Assembly: GCA_964412815.1 (NCBI GenBank)
Contig: CAYPQF010000034.1
Span: 186,001-250,000 of the forward strand
Direction of reading: 5' to 3'
DNA length: 64,000 bases
DNA from: JAOAFZ01 sp964412815
GTDB lineage: Bacteria; Patescibacteriota; Microgenomatia; UBA1406; GWC2-37-13
Shown here: positions 25,992-35,202 of the stretch, piece by piece
How positions within the stretch are numbered: the first letter of the stretch is position 1
How the letters are laid out: each line of letters starts with the position of its first letter
Made by a program: the position numbers and the translations under genes
Notes under the pieces: model-generated
The model's input: the letters and a program-made list of their open reading frames with translations, nothing else
The model's database searches: none
What the model was told of the DNA's origin: nothing

Positions 25992-28614
25992 TCGTAAATC
26001 AAATACTCAAGAAAATATAGAAAATGGCTCTGTAAAGCCTCAATCAGATATCTCTTATGATGTGATTGTAAGGTACATTTTGGAACTGAATAAGCAAAAG
26101 CAGACTATATCTCTGAAAGAATATCAAAAGAAAGAGAAAGCAGTAGAGCACATTATCAGGTGGGCTTTAGATTCTCAAATAATTTCAAATATAGAACGTC
26201 AAGACTTGCTAAATAAGCTTCACACAACTACGGTTATCCCATACCCGGATAAGAGTTCCCACCCTGACGATAACCCGGACAAACCCTTTTTTAAACTACC
26301 TAAAAATGTAATAAATAAAAAAGTTGCGATTATTGCGAGTATATCACTCCTTGTTCTGGGTCTCAGCACTGGTTTATACATATGGAATACAATGGAAAAA
26401 AAGGTTGATACAACAGTAGATTCGACGTACCAGAGAGAAGGTAGAACTATTCGATTTAAGGGAGCGTTAGCAGATCCGGAAGGACTGCCAATTACAGAAA
26501 AGGTTGACGTTTTATTTAATCTTTATAAAAGTAGCGCTGATACGGTACCTGTCTATACTGGTTACTGCTTTGGTGAGAAGGGTATAGAGCCAGATTTTAA
26601 CGGTTCTTTTCAAGTAACTATTGGAAATGATTGTGGTATGAAACCAATCCAGGAAGAGATACTAAATCAACCTCAGTTGTATCTCGGAATAACCATAGGC
26701 AATAATCCGGAACTCACACCTCGCTATCCGATTGCAACGGTTGACCATGTGGCAAATAGTGAAACGGTTAAAGGGTTATCGGTTGGCAAAAGTGAGTCAA
26801 CCATCCCGTATATTGACCAGGAAGGCGTTTTAAATTTTGCAGCAGTATCTCCAGTCATTCGTTCTACAGCAGGAGATTTCACTATCGAAGGCAATACATT
26901 AGTGCTTCAAACGCGCAGCAATACTGCTGGGTCAATTGAACTGACTCCCGATGAAGGTGGCGTTGTATCGGTCCAAAGCGCACTTGGTGTGGGAACTCTC
27001 AATCCATCCGCGCTTCTTGATGTTCAAGGGGATGTCTACATTGATGGCATGGTTAGACTTGGAGGGGAGGGGGGAATTACCGGAGAAGAAGGAGCTCCTC
27101 TTATGATTGGATCAGAAAAATCTGGCACTATTACAATGCAAACACCAGCAAAAATTGCTATCAGAACAACCCAAGCAATAGATGATATTACTTTAGGAGG
27201 TAATACGAGCCCGTCAAAAAGTAATACCTTTAATTTAGGCTCTAAATCAAGTTATTGGAACACTACTTATACCAAAAACCTGGTATTGGCAGAAAATGGT
27301 ATTGGAGGATACTGGCAGCGTAAAGATGGGATTTTACGAACTGTTAATAATGCGGACGCACTGGTTTTGGGCTTTGTAAATGATAAAAACTCAGTTGTTA
27401 AGCTGTCACCTGAAATTAGTGGTACTTCTTGGATTAACTCCAGACTGGTGGGAATAGGCACATCGAATCCTTCCTTTAAACTTTCGGCTCTCGATTCAAT
27501 CGCCAACGCGAGTGCCGTTTCTTTATCAAACCTATCTCGATCTGATACAACCTCGACGTCAGTGTTACGACTTAATCTGGGGTCAAAAGGAACAAATGCA
27601 AGTTTTATTGAGTTTTACGCGGATTCTACCTCAGATAACTCTGGTACGAAAGTGGGAAGTATCGGAATGTTTAATGGAAACCTGACATTTAAGACACAAG
27701 GAGCAGATTTTGCAGAGTACATAGAGGTAACAGACGTTGTGGAACCGGGATATCTGATTAGTATTACTTCAAAAGGGAATCGAGCAGCTGTCGCGGGAGA
27801 ACCGTTGTTGGGTGTGGTTACCGATGTAGCTGGTTATATTGGAAACTACTCCGAAGAAACAAAGGATCAGACTGTTGTGGGTATGCTTGGCCAGATAGAT
27901 GCTTGGGTAAGCACAGAGAACGGACGTATTCAAACCGGAGATCCTATTCGTGCTGGATCTGTCCCTGGCTTTGGAGTGAAAGCGATTTCCGCGGGGGAGA
28001 TTGTTGGGAGAGTACTTGCATCTTCAGATGAAATTCAACAGAACTTGAGCATATCACAGTGTCCCCCCGAACTACGTAAAACCCAAGATCCACAAGGGGA
28101 GATGGTAGCGTGTGGACGAATAACACTCTATGTATCTGTGAGATGGCATGATTCAGCACTTCAGAAAGTAACACGAACGAATGATATTGGTGCGGGAGTC
28201 AAAGATGCTGGCGCTCTACAGAATCGAGAAAAAACTGGTAGCTATTCCTTAGCAAATAAAAGTTCAACTGATAATACAGAATCGGAGTTTAAAGAGAAAA
28301 AGCTAATGGAACAGCCTAAAAATAATTCTTTACAAAAATTGAGTGATACCAGTGTGGTAGAATCTTCAAACGTCCGTGCAGGATCAGCTAGTATACCTGC
28401 CGATAGTAAAGAACTTCGCATCCTTCATCCTGGTATTAAACAGGACACATTTATATTACTTACCCCAGTTACTGATAATCCTGAAATAACAATCGCACTC
28501 AAAGAGATACGTCCCTGTAGAGCCGAAGACAGTTCCTGTAAGAGCAGTTTTACTGTGGTAACAAATAAACCGTCCGGAATAGAATTGCAGTTTAACTGGA
28601 TGGTTTCAAATTGA
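25984..28614 (+). CDS. Large membrane-anchored surface protein with tail-fibre-like and G2-like maturation modules
   Basis: About 876 aa from the ATG at 25984, which overlaps the upstream stop by 8 nt; an ATG at 25966 is also possible. Residues 1-110 are a cytosolic helical region, followed by a membrane helix (VAIIASISLLVLGLSTGLYI). Outside come a beta domain of a kind found in phage collar proteins (TPRYPIATVDHVA), tail-fibre-type repeats (GVGTLNPSALLDVQGDVYI), and a module beginning GADFAEYIEVTD that resembles the G2-type self-cleaving end of phage tail proteins (weak match), shared with the gene at 487-1299. A Ser/Lys-rich linker and an 80-residue C-terminal domain ending FNWMVSN follow. 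It is probably an adhesin-like surface fibre. Confidence 0.72.
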   Translation: MNNRKSNTQENIENGSVKPQSDISYDVIVRYILELNKQKQTISLKEYQKKEKAVEHIIRWALDSQIISNIERQDLLNKLHTTTVIPYPDKSSHPDDNPDKPFFKLPKNVINKKVAIIASISLLVLGLSTGLYIWNTMEKKVDTTVDSTYQREGRTIRFKGALADPEGLPITEKVDVLFNLYKSSADTVPVYTGYCFGEKGIEPDFNGSFQVTIGNDCGMKPIQEEILNQPQLYLGITIGNNPELTPRYPIATVDHVANSETVKGLSVGKSESTIPYIDQEGVLNFAAVSPVIRSTAGDFTIEGNTLVLQTRSNTAGSIELTPDEGGVVSVQSALGVGTLNPSALLDVQGDVYIDGMVRLGGEGGITGEEGAPLMIGSEKSGTITMQTPAKIAIRTTQAIDDITLGGNTSPSKSNTFNLGSKSSYWNTTYTKNLVLAENGIGGYWQRKDGILRTVNNADALVLGFVNDKNSVVKLSPEISGTSWINSRLVGIGTSNPSFKLSALDSIANASAVSLSNLSRSDTTSTSVLRLNLGSKGTNASFIEFYADSTSDNSGTKVGSIGMFNGNLTFKTQGADFAEYIEVTDVVEPGYLISITSKGNRAAVAGEPLLGVVTDVAGYIGNYSEETKDQTVVGMLGQIDAWVSTENGRIQTGDPIRAGSVPGFGVKAISAGEIVGRVLASSDEIQQNLSISQCPPELRKTQDPQGEMVACGRITLYVSVRWHDSALQKVTRTNDIGAGVKDAGALQNREKTGSYSLANKSSTDNTESEFKEKKLMEQPKNNSLQKLSDTSVVESSNVRAGSASIPADSKELRILHPGIKQDTFILLTPVTDNPEITIALKEIRPCRAEDSSCKSSFTVVTNKPSGIELQFNWMVSN

Positions 28615-28645
28615 TACGTTCGTTTGACCTTTAATATTTTATTTG

Positions 28646-28674
28646 TTGACAAAGTTTTTCGTTTTATCTACCAT
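28646..28674 (+). promoter_or_regulatory. Promoter of the O-antigen-ligase/TPR gene
   Basis: TTGACA (28646-28651) and TACCAT (28669-28674) with a 17-nt spacer, 7 nt before the ATG at 28682. An upstream TTG start at 28643 would overlap the -35 box and is unlikely. Confidence 0.55.
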
Positions 28675-28681
28675 TGTTATC

Positions 28682-29173
28682 ATGAAAACGTTCAGTACTA
28701 ATATCGAGAGGGTGATTTCTCTGATAACAAAACTACTTTTACTTATTACACCGCTCTTTTTCTTGCCGGTAACACGTGAATTCGTGCTTATTAGCAAGAT
28801 GTATTTCTTTATATACGCGGTCATCATTCTCATGATAATGGCACTGGGATATATCATTGCCACCAAGAAGGTGATCTGGACCAAGGATGTAATGATCAAT
28901 GGTCTGTTCCTGTTTATTGTGGCAAATGCATTATCCATTGTTATTATGGCGCCGAATAAGGTACAGTCGTTGTTTTTGCCATACTTTGGATTTGTTGCAT
29001 TATTGAGTCTGGTTATCTATTATCTCTTCCTGCTGAATGCAGCACGTGAGAACAGTCGTTCAATCCTGTATTACACAGGAATTTCTGGCTTTATTGCCTC
29101 GATTGTCTCAATCTTTTTCTTTGTTCAGCCATTCAGAGCGGTAGAACTTCCAGCGACGTTTTCATTTTTGTAA
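28682..29173 (+). CDS. O-antigen-ligase-like membrane protein, N-terminal part before an in-frame stop
   Basis: The start is ATG 28682 (MKTFSTNIERVISLITK). At least four membrane helices are encoded before a TAA at 29171-29173. The same frame then stays open and continues through SPLFNTVGSQIDFIVFIGFA into the ORF at 29258-30748, so the two pieces are one gene of about 690 codons split by a single stop codon. The N-terminal half looks like the first helices of an O-antigen ligase/Wzy-type polymerase, which joins glycan units outside the membrane. As it stands the product would be a truncated membrane protein unless the stop is read through, or is an assembly error. Confidence 0.65.
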   Translation: MKTFSTNIERVISLITKLLLLITPLFFLPVTREFVLISKMYFFIYAVIILMIMALGYIIATKKVIWTKDVMINGLFLFIVANALSIVIMAPNKVQSLFLPYFGFVALLSLVIYYLFLLNAARENSRSILYYTGISGFIASIVSIFFFVQPFRAVELPATFSFL

Positions 29174-29257
29174 AGTCCATTATTCAATACAGTAGGATCA
29201 CAGATTGACTTTATCGTTTTCATCGGATTTGCGATCCTCTCATTAGTACTGTACTTT

Positions 29258-30748
29258 GTGCATCACAAGAAAAATCATGAAGGGAAGGCAAAAGGAAAAT
29301 CGCAGATTTTCTTCTATGTTTTCTTAACGACAGTGATTATTGCAGGAACAATTCAGGCATACGAAGTCGTCCGTTCAGTATTCGTCAATGGGAATAATCT
29401 CTTACTGCCTCCATTCGGAACATCGTGGATCGCTTCGATTGATATTCTGAAGAATCCAATGACAGCTCTGTTTGGTGTAGGTGTGGGAAACTTTGCCGCA
29501 ATTTTTACGCAAGTAAAAGATCCGGGATACAACTTGACAGATCTCTGGCAGATTAGTTCTTTTAACGTCTCACGTTCGGTTTTCTTCCACATCTTAACTG
29601 AGACCGGAATTGTCGGAATGGTTGGAATCGGTTTTGTTCTGTACAACATCTCCCGGTTTGCCAAGAAAGTAGATCGTTCAGCATTCTTGTTGATGATGTA
29701 TATGCTGGCAGTTATGTTGTTTTTCCCACCGTCCTTCATGATCTTCTTTATGTTTATCGTCGCGCTTGCATACTTCAGTCTGCATATCCCGAAGACCGAA
29801 GAAGGAGCATATGTCGTTAATCTGGGTATGATCATGTCGGTATTTATCAGTTCAGTTCTGCTGTTCCTGGTCTTTATTGTCGGGCTGACATACTTTACTA
29901 GTACCGCTTTTGCTTCAGAAGTAATCTTCAAGAACTCACTGGACGCAATTGCACGAAATGATATCCGGGGACTGTATGATATGCAGAGAAATGCAATTAT
30001 TGTTAATCCTTACAATGAAGAGTTCCGCAAGAGTTTCTCTCAGACAAACCTGATTATCGCGAACAACATCGCTTCAAAGAAGCCGGAAGAAATTACCGAT
30101 AAGGATCGTGAAACAATCGCCCAGGTTATTCAGGCTTCAATCGAAGAAGCAAAGGCAGCTGTAACCTTAAATCCTCAGAAGGTATCAAACTGGCAGTATC
30201 TGGCTTCGATCTACCGGAACATCATTAATGTTGCAGACGGTGCCGATTTGTGGACCATCGCTGCGTATCAGCGTGCGATCCTGCTTGATCCGCAAAACCC
30301 GGTATATCGTCTTGAACTCGGTGGTGTATATTATCTGCTGGAATCATATGATGATGCGCAGAGACTGTTTGAACAGGCAGTTACCTTAAAGCCTGACTGG
30401 GCAAATGCGCATTACAATCTTGCATGGGCATACTATCGTCAGGAACAGTATCAGGCAGCTATCGCACAGATGGAACAGGTACTGGCTCTGACTGATCGTG
30501 AGACCAACAAGGCTGACTACGATCAGGCAACCAAGGATCTGGCTGAATTCAGAGAGAATGCTCCTCAACAGGCAGCAGAAGGAGAAACAGAAGCGACTGA
30601 GAGTGCTGATCTAAATGAAACATCATCTGAATTACAGGAAGATCTTGGTCTCCCGACACCTCCTGTTGCAACAGTTGAACCCCGCATTGAATTACCTCAG
30701 GATGCTTCACCGGAAGCAGGTCTGGGAACAATTCAACCTATTCGCTGA
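29258..30748 (+). CDS. O-antigen-ligase-like membrane protein with TPR tail, C-terminal part
   Basis: 496 aa in the same frame as the piece ending at 29173; the first ATG here is internal. The membrane part continues with a long extracellular loop (LFGVGVGNFAAIF, and SVFFHILTETGIVGMVG, which resembles the conserved His-containing loop of O-antigen ligases) and several helices up to about residue 225. From about 280 the protein has tetratricopeptide repeats, e.g. AYQRAILLDPQNPVYRLELG and LFEQAVTLKPDWANAHYNLA, followed by an acidic Glu/Pro tail. O-antigen ligase plus TPR is a common CPR arrangement, presumed to link glycans to surface carriers. Its last 11 nt overlap the convergent comEC C-terminal gene. 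Confidence 0.78.
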   Translation: MHHKKNHEGKAKGKSQIFFYVFLTTVIIAGTIQAYEVVRSVFVNGNNLLLPPFGTSWIASIDILKNPMTALFGVGVGNFAAIFTQVKDPGYNLTDLWQISSFNVSRSVFFHILTETGIVGMVGIGFVLYNISRFAKKVDRSAFLLMMYMLAVMLFFPPSFMIFFMFIVALAYFSLHIPKTEEGAYVVNLGMIMSVFISSVLLFLVFIVGLTYFTSTAFASEVIFKNSLDAIARNDIRGLYDMQRNAIIVNPYNEEFRKSFSQTNLIIANNIASKKPEEITDKDRETIAQVIQASIEEAKAAVTLNPQKVSNWQYLASIYRNIINVADGADLWTIAAYQRAILLDPQNPVYRLELGGVYYLLESYDDAQRLFEQAVTLKPDWANAHYNLAWAYYRQEQYQAAIAQMEQVLALTDRETNKADYDQATKDLAEFRENAPQQAAEGETEATESADLNETSSELQEDLGLPTPPVATVEPRIELPQDASPEAGLGTIQPIR

Positions 30749-31616
30749 CCTCAATCTCAATATGCCCGTCGGTATCAGTACGAACGTACTCGATCCGGCG
30801 GGTTTTGAGTATCTCCAGAACTTCTTTGTGCGGGTGTCCGTACGGATTTTTCTTCCCTGAGCTGATTACTGCCGTTTCTACCTTTAGCTGATCAAGAAAT
30901 TCAGACGTAAGACCGTTCTTCGATCCGTGATGAGGAACTTTCAGAACGCGAACTTGTCTAAAACGGGCCGGAATTTGAATGGTATTGAGTTCGGCAGGGG
31001 TGAGATCGCCGGTAAAGAGCAGATACTCCGAAGCAAGTTGAACTACGAATACAAGGGAAAAGGAATTTGCAGAACGGAGAGAAGAACCCAGAAGTCCCGC
31101 AGTTTCAAAGTGGGCAGAATCTGCTAAAAAGGAGGTTGTGGGCCAAAGTGAATAGAAGACAGCAGAACCCACATGAAACTCTGTTTTTGCAAGCGGAAAG
31201 AAGAGTTTTGCCTCTCTCCGTTCAAGTTTAGAGAGGAGATCAGAAAATGATTGACTTTTTTTGGTCACCGGCGGCATTGCAAATGTGAGGACGGTGTACC
31301 GGTCAAGAACCGGAAGAAATCCTCCAAAGTGATCAAGATCCGGGTGGGTAAGAACAGCCAGCTCGATCCTCCTATCATAAAATGGCATATATCTCCCCAG
31401 GCAGGACAGAACAGATTGGTCCGGGCCGGCGTCTATCAGAATATCAATTCCTCCCTGCAGACGGATATAGGCAGCATCTCCCTGTCCTACATCACAGAAT
31501 ATGACTGTTACGGACGTTCGGAAATTATCTGCAATCCATATACAGGTTGTGAACCCAATAACCACAAGTGTGACTATCAGTACTAACGTTCGGGAAATAA
31601 CCGGCTGCATTTGCAT
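30738..31616 (-). CDS. comEC: ComEC C-terminal metallo-beta-lactamase-like domain as separate protein
   Basis: 292 aa. A single N-terminal membrane helix (TLVLIVTLVVIGFTTCIWIA) precedes a metallo-beta-lactamase fold with the metal-binding signatures LTHPDLDHFGGF, LLFTGDLT and VPHHGSKNG, and an end reading GHPHKEVLEIL. In most bacteria this domain is the C-terminus of ComEC, where it is thought to degrade one DNA strand during uptake. Here it is its own gene whose start overlaps the stop of the channel-domain gene by one base (TGATG at 31614-31618), so both are made together. All metal ligands appear intact. Confidence 0.9.
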   Translation of the reverse strand: MQMQPVISRTLVLIVTLVVIGFTTCIWIADNFRTSVTVIFCDVGQGDAAYIRLQGGIDILIDAGPDQSVLSCLGRYMPFYDRRIELAVLTHPDLDHFGGFLPVLDRYTVLTFAMPPVTKKSQSFSDLLSKLERREAKLFFPLAKTEFHVGSAVFYSLWPTTSFLADSAHFETAGLLGSSLRSANSFSLVFVVQLASEYLLFTGDLTPAELNTIQIPARFRQVRVLKVPHHGSKNGLTSEFLDQLKVETAVISSGKKNPYGHPHKEVLEILKTRRIEYVRTDTDGHIEIEVSE

Positions 31617-32437
31617 CAGGGTAATGAAAAAACAGCGAACGGAAGCCGTGCCGCAAAACCGGTAATCCAGATCAACAGAGAAAGCAACGGGGTACAGACA
31701 AAGGCAAGCATCTGTGCGAGTGGTTGCCAGATGAGTGCTGAGAAGGTGATTGCCAGACCGAGCAGCATAATAGGAACAATCATCCAGCTGATGAGGGTAT
31801 TAGTGAGTGGAGCGACGACTGAAAGCTCCCGGAAATGGTAGAGCAGAACCGGCAGTGTTGCCAGTTGGGCTACCAGGGAAAGGCGCAGTTCACCGCAAAG
31901 GTAGTTCCAGAGTTGTGCGGTCGTAGTTCTTTGAGCTCTTGTTTTAGTGTCAGGGTTTGCAAACAATAAAATCCCTGTTGTTGCAGCGTATGACAGTTGA
32001 AACGATACACTGCTAATCCATTCCGGGTACCAGATGAGTAAAAACAGGGCACTGAGCAGGAGCAGATACAGAGAAATTGTTTTTCTTCCCATCAAAGAGC
32101 CAAGCAGAGAAAGAAACGCAACACAACCAGCTCGCGCAATTGGAGGCTCTATCCCTACGAACGTAATAAAAGCAGCAATCGCGCACGCAGTGATGATAAA
32201 TGCAGCTCTCCGTCCCCAGGTAGTCGTAAGCGAAAAAATCATGTTAGCGAGTAACGTAATGTTGGTTCCTGAGAGCACCACGATATGAACAATTCCTGCC
32301 CGTTTCAGCTCTTCGTAAAAGAGGGGATGATCTTTTAAATCTATTCCCCAGACCATCCCGCTTACCAGAGATGCATGTGGCTCCGGGAAAAACTGTTGTA
32401 GCAGGATATCAAACTGCGTTACACCTCCCGCAATCAT
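31616..32437 (-). CDS. comEC: ComEC competence (channel) domain as separate protein
   Basis: 273 aa with about seven membrane helices. It matches the Competence domain of ComEC: SGMVWGIDLKDHPLFYEELKRAGIVHIVVLSGTNI-type region (LSGTNITLL is the family hallmark), VGIEPPIARAGCVAFL, and SFQLSYAATTGILLF. The domain forms the inner-membrane channel for single-stranded DNA. The usual N-terminal OB-fold domain (DUF4131) is missing, and the beta-lactamase domain is the next gene. The start overlaps the comEA stop by 4 nt (32434-32437), giving a tightly coupled comEA-comEC operon. Confidence 0.9.
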   Translation of the reverse strand: MIAGGVTQFDILLQQFFPEPHASLVSGMVWGIDLKDHPLFYEELKRAGIVHIVVLSGTNITLLANMIFSLTTTWGRRAAFIITACAIAAFITFVGIEPPIARAGCVAFLSLLGSLMGRKTISLYLLLLSALFLLIWYPEWISSVSFQLSYAATTGILLFANPDTKTRAQRTTTAQLWNYLCGELRLSLVAQLATLPVLLYHFRELSVVAPLTNTLISWMIVPIMLLGLAITFSALIWQPLAQMLAFVCTPLLSLLIWITGFAARLPFAVFSLP

Positions 32438-33144
32438 AGGCTGAGTTGAGGTTGCAACGTATCAAACAGTTTCTGACCAAGTACCTTTTTTTGCACCAGT
32501 TCCTCGAGAGAGGAGTAGGGTCGGCCTGCTACAATTTTTTCGATAGTCTTAGCTCCTACCCCCGGAAGCGAGTCAAGCTCTGCCGGAGAAGCCGTATTAA
32601 TTGATACCAACATACGTGTAGACGTCGTGGAACCCGGTTGTCCCTCAGGAGAAGGTATCGTTGTTCGTGAACTTGTTGTCGAGGGTACTTGAGTATTGGT
32701 TTCTGCACGCGACAAATACCTGAGTATGCGGGGAGCCTCTACAAACACACCTGTCTCTATCTCTGACTGGTACGGAATATAAATTTTTTCACCGTCCTGG
32801 AGTGGGCGGGCCAGATTAAAGTTCCGGTAAAAATACGCGGTATCCGCAAGATCAGTCATTCCTCCTGCCATCTCTACCACCGTGACCAGCCGGGTAGACG
32901 GTGGAACTTCATAGATGCCGGGATGAGTAACTGCTCCGGAGACGTCGACGACAAGTATCTGTGTTTGTTCAGTAGTGTCAGGCGATACGACTACTGTACC
33001 CGGAGAACTATCTGAATGCGCGCTCTGCGCGTTGACACTAAAAAATACCGCTGTTGATACCGCGATAACGAGTGCAATGATGAGTGCAAAAAACTCTATT
33101 TTATAACGCTTATACCCCTGAAGGATCTGTAATTGAATATTCAT
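32434..33144 (-). CDS. comEA: ComEA-like DNA-binding protein (SLBB and helix-hairpin-helix)
   Basis: 236 aa. One N-terminal membrane helix (about residues 16-36), then an SLBB domain (VVDVSGAVTHPGIYEVP to GEKIYIPY), a Ser/Thr-rich linker, and a C-terminal helix-hairpin-helix pair reading SINTASPAELDSLPGVGAKT then IEKIVAGRPYSSLEEL. ComEA binds double-stranded DNA outside the membrane and passes it to ComEC. It is first in the operon with the two comEC genes. A Gly/Leu-rich hairpin GLPGVG-like turn (LPGVGAKT) is intact, so DNA binding is expected. Confidence 0.92.
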   Translation of the reverse strand: MNIQLQILQGYKRYKIEFFALIIALVIAVSTAVFFSVNAQSAHSDSSPGTVVVSPDTTEQTQILVVDVSGAVTHPGIYEVPPSTRLVTVVEMAGGMTDLADTAYFYRNFNLARPLQDGEKIYIPYQSEIETGVFVEAPRILRYLSRAETNTQVPSTTSSRTTIPSPEGQPGSTTSTRMLVSINTASPAELDSLPGVGAKTIEKIVAGRPYSSLEELVQKKVLGQKLFDTLQPQLSL

Positions 33145-33289
33145 AAATTGTGTAATTGTATAACTAATGCATTATAACAAAGTTGACGACTTTTTCAACT
33201 GATTTGTAATAATAGATTTCTAAACCGTACTATACTAATAGGGGGTATAGTGTTTTAGCAGTAGATCAGCCCGGCGAGAGTTTTGCTGG

Positions 33290-34351
33290 TTACTTGGAGA
33301 TGGTTTTTTTGACGGTGATAGGTGCGGGGTGGTGTTTGCGCCACTCAAGAATAAGGAGAACCGCAACGATACTGAGCAGAATCATAAAGATAATCAGGAT
33401 GGAGTAGGGCATCACTATAAAGTAGTTTTTCTGATAACTGATACTACCGTTTTCACCAGTCTGAATCTTTGCGGTTGCTTCGTACATGCCGAAGGTATAT
33501 CCCGGGAGTATAAGCGTGTAATCTTTCTGGCATACCTCACGTGAGTACTTTTCCAGACAGGTGCTACGGTCCCAGTTGCTTGAGAGTAACCGTTGCGATT
33601 GTGCGAACACAAATTGCGGCGGAATCGTAAATGTTTCTTCCTGACCAAATGATTTTTTTATCGTGATGGACCCGTTCGGGGTGACACTGTAGATTCCGGT
33701 ATTCGCAAATGTAATACTCATTGGAATCTCGTCGCCGCTGCCGATCAGCTCGAAATGGGCCCCAAACAAGGATAGTTTGATCGGAGTATGTACGGTAAAC
33801 ACCGATGAGGTAATAGTCTCTTCTTCGATGATCCCATCGTTGGTTACAGTTACCAGAATCATTGCCCCGGCACCGGCACTCAGCTTGGAAGTTACCGTTC
33901 CTTCCCGGGCCGGTTGAGCTTCTGTCTGAGCAGTTAAGGCAAACGCGTAGTCACCTTCGGGGGTATCTTTGGGAACAATAACTCTCAACGAAACTTTTTC
34001 TGAGGTGTTGGATCGGAGCAAAAAGGGGTTGAGTACCGGTTCTGTACCCCGCATGATGGTGACGGAAAACGGTTTTCCAGTATAGCGTGTAATCTCCATA
34101 TTTCCCTGAAGGTCAGGATTGCCAAGGGTATACAACTGGAACCGGAAGACCTGTGGATCACCCTGATTTCTTATCTCCAGGGGAATATAAGAAGTCTGAT
34201 TAGGTTTGGTCACAATCTGGGCAAAGCCGGGGGAGATGCTGGTTGCTATTTCCTGCGCGTTTACCGGGGTAACACCTGCTATACCGGTTATTACTATTAC
34301 AAACGTGAATAAATTAACCAGGATGGCGCGATAGATAACAGGGGAGATCAT
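33290..34351 (-). CDS. Membrane-anchored extracellular Ig-like protein
   Basis: 353 aa from the ATG of MISPVIYRAILVNLF, which overlaps the upstream stop (ATGA, 34348-34351); longer readings enter the upstream gene. A signal peptide ends near VNAQE. Two beta-sandwich domains follow (SPGFAQIVTKPNQTSYIPLE, TSEKVSLRVIVPKDTPEG; then IPMSITFANTGIYSVTPNG), similar in style to the NEW3/DUF916-type domains of surface proteins. Two Cys in a loop (DRSTCLEKYSREVCQ) may pair. A C-terminal helix (YSILIIFMILLSIVAVLLILEW) plus a basic tail anchors it. No enzyme motif. It forms an operon with the gene at 34348-35079 and probably a surface complex with it. Confidence 0.7.
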   Translation of the reverse strand: MISPVIYRAILVNLFTFVIVITGIAGVTPVNAQEIATSISPGFAQIVTKPNQTSYIPLEIRNQGDPQVFRFQLYTLGNPDLQGNMEITRYTGKPFSVTIMRGTEPVLNPFLLRSNTSEKVSLRVIVPKDTPEGDYAFALTAQTEAQPAREGTVTSKLSAGAGAMILVTVTNDGIIEEETITSSVFTVHTPIKLSLFGAHFELIGSGDEIPMSITFANTGIYSVTPNGSITIKKSFGQEETFTIPPQFVFAQSQRLLSSNWDRSTCLEKYSREVCQKDYTLILPGYTFGMYEATAKIQTGENGSISYQKNYFIVMPYSILIIFMILLSIVAVLLILEWRKHHPAPITVKKTISK

Positions 34352-35079
34352 AGTTTTGGAATCGCAATAAGTGCGGTTGTCCCCGCATATGACCCTTCGG
34401 TTTGTGAAGGAGGCATAATTAAGCGGTAACGAATAATACTTTCCTGAGAACCGGAGACAGAGATACCGGACATAATAGTTACAGCGGGATCTTTCTTTTT
34501 TATATCCGCAAACGGACGAAATGCATCCTGTTCCAGAAAATCTCCGGGAACTCCAGTTCCTTCCATCCGGTACCCGAAGCCAAAGCTCCCGGTATTGGGC
34601 CACTCCTGGGCATAGGTAACGGAACAGGGGAGCTTTGTTCCGTTACACTGTGTTGCCGGTATCTCATCGCCGAGCAGCGTTCGCAAGGGTTGTTGTTGCC
34701 AGGCAAGTACCTGATAGCTATACCGCGTTGGTGCAGAAACCTTGAGTGTGTGGCTTACTTCCTGCTTCGAACGTACCAGTTCAAATGCTGCTTCGCTCTT
34801 GGTTACCGAGAACTGGAGTGAGGACGGTTGAAACTCACCTGGATATGCAGTGCGGATTACATAGCCGTTCTCCTGAAATGCCGCTTGCTCCCGTGGTGAA
34901 AGGAGCGACTCAAATGCCGGAGGTCTGTCCGGGCTCGCCGTTGGTTCCAGATCTCCGATCTGTACATCATCAATCCGCAACTGCATTACTGGTTTATCAA
35001 GCGGATCCTGTGCATGTACAACACTGCTGAAAATTGAGAAACAACTGAACACGATGAGTCCAGTCACGAAGTTCTTCAT
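34348..35079 (-). CDS. Secreted protein of unknown function
   Basis: 243 aa starting at MKNFVTGLIVFSCF; a longer reading covers the promoter. A clear signal peptide ends SSVVHAQ. The mature protein is beta-rich with two Cys (ATQCNGTKLPCSV) likely bridged and no membrane anchor at the C-terminus. Family not recognised. TATACT (35088-35093, minus) lies 8 nt before the ATG. Stop overlaps the start of the anchored Ig-like protein, so the two are co-translated; the anchored one may hold this one at the surface (inference). Confidence 0.7.
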   Translation of the reverse strand: MKNFVTGLIVFSCFSIFSSVVHAQDPLDKPVMQLRIDDVQIGDLEPTASPDRPPAFESLLSPREQAAFQENGYVIRTAYPGEFQPSSLQFSVTKSEAAFELVRSKQEVSHTLKVSAPTRYSYQVLAWQQQPLRTLLGDEIPATQCNGTKLPCSVTYAQEWPNTGSFGFGYRMEGTGVPGDFLEQDAFRPFADIKKKDPAVTIMSGISVSGSQESIIRYRLIMPPSQTEGSYAGTTALIAIPKL

Positions 35080-35187
35080 GTATAAGTAGTATAATGAACT
35101 TCCGGTGAGTTTTCCATACTCCTGTGTTTCCGGTAGTATTTTGTTGAGCAGAATTATTCTATTGCACAAATTAGAAAAGAAGTATGA

Positions 35188-35193
35188 TAGAAT
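35188..35193 (+). promoter_or_regulatory. -10 box of secE-nusG-rplK-rplA
   Basis: TAGAAT, 9 nt before the secE ATG at 35203. No Shine-Dalgarno precedes secE, nusG, rplK or rplA. Confidence 0.45.
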
Positions 35194-35202
35194 ACGATCT
35201 GT

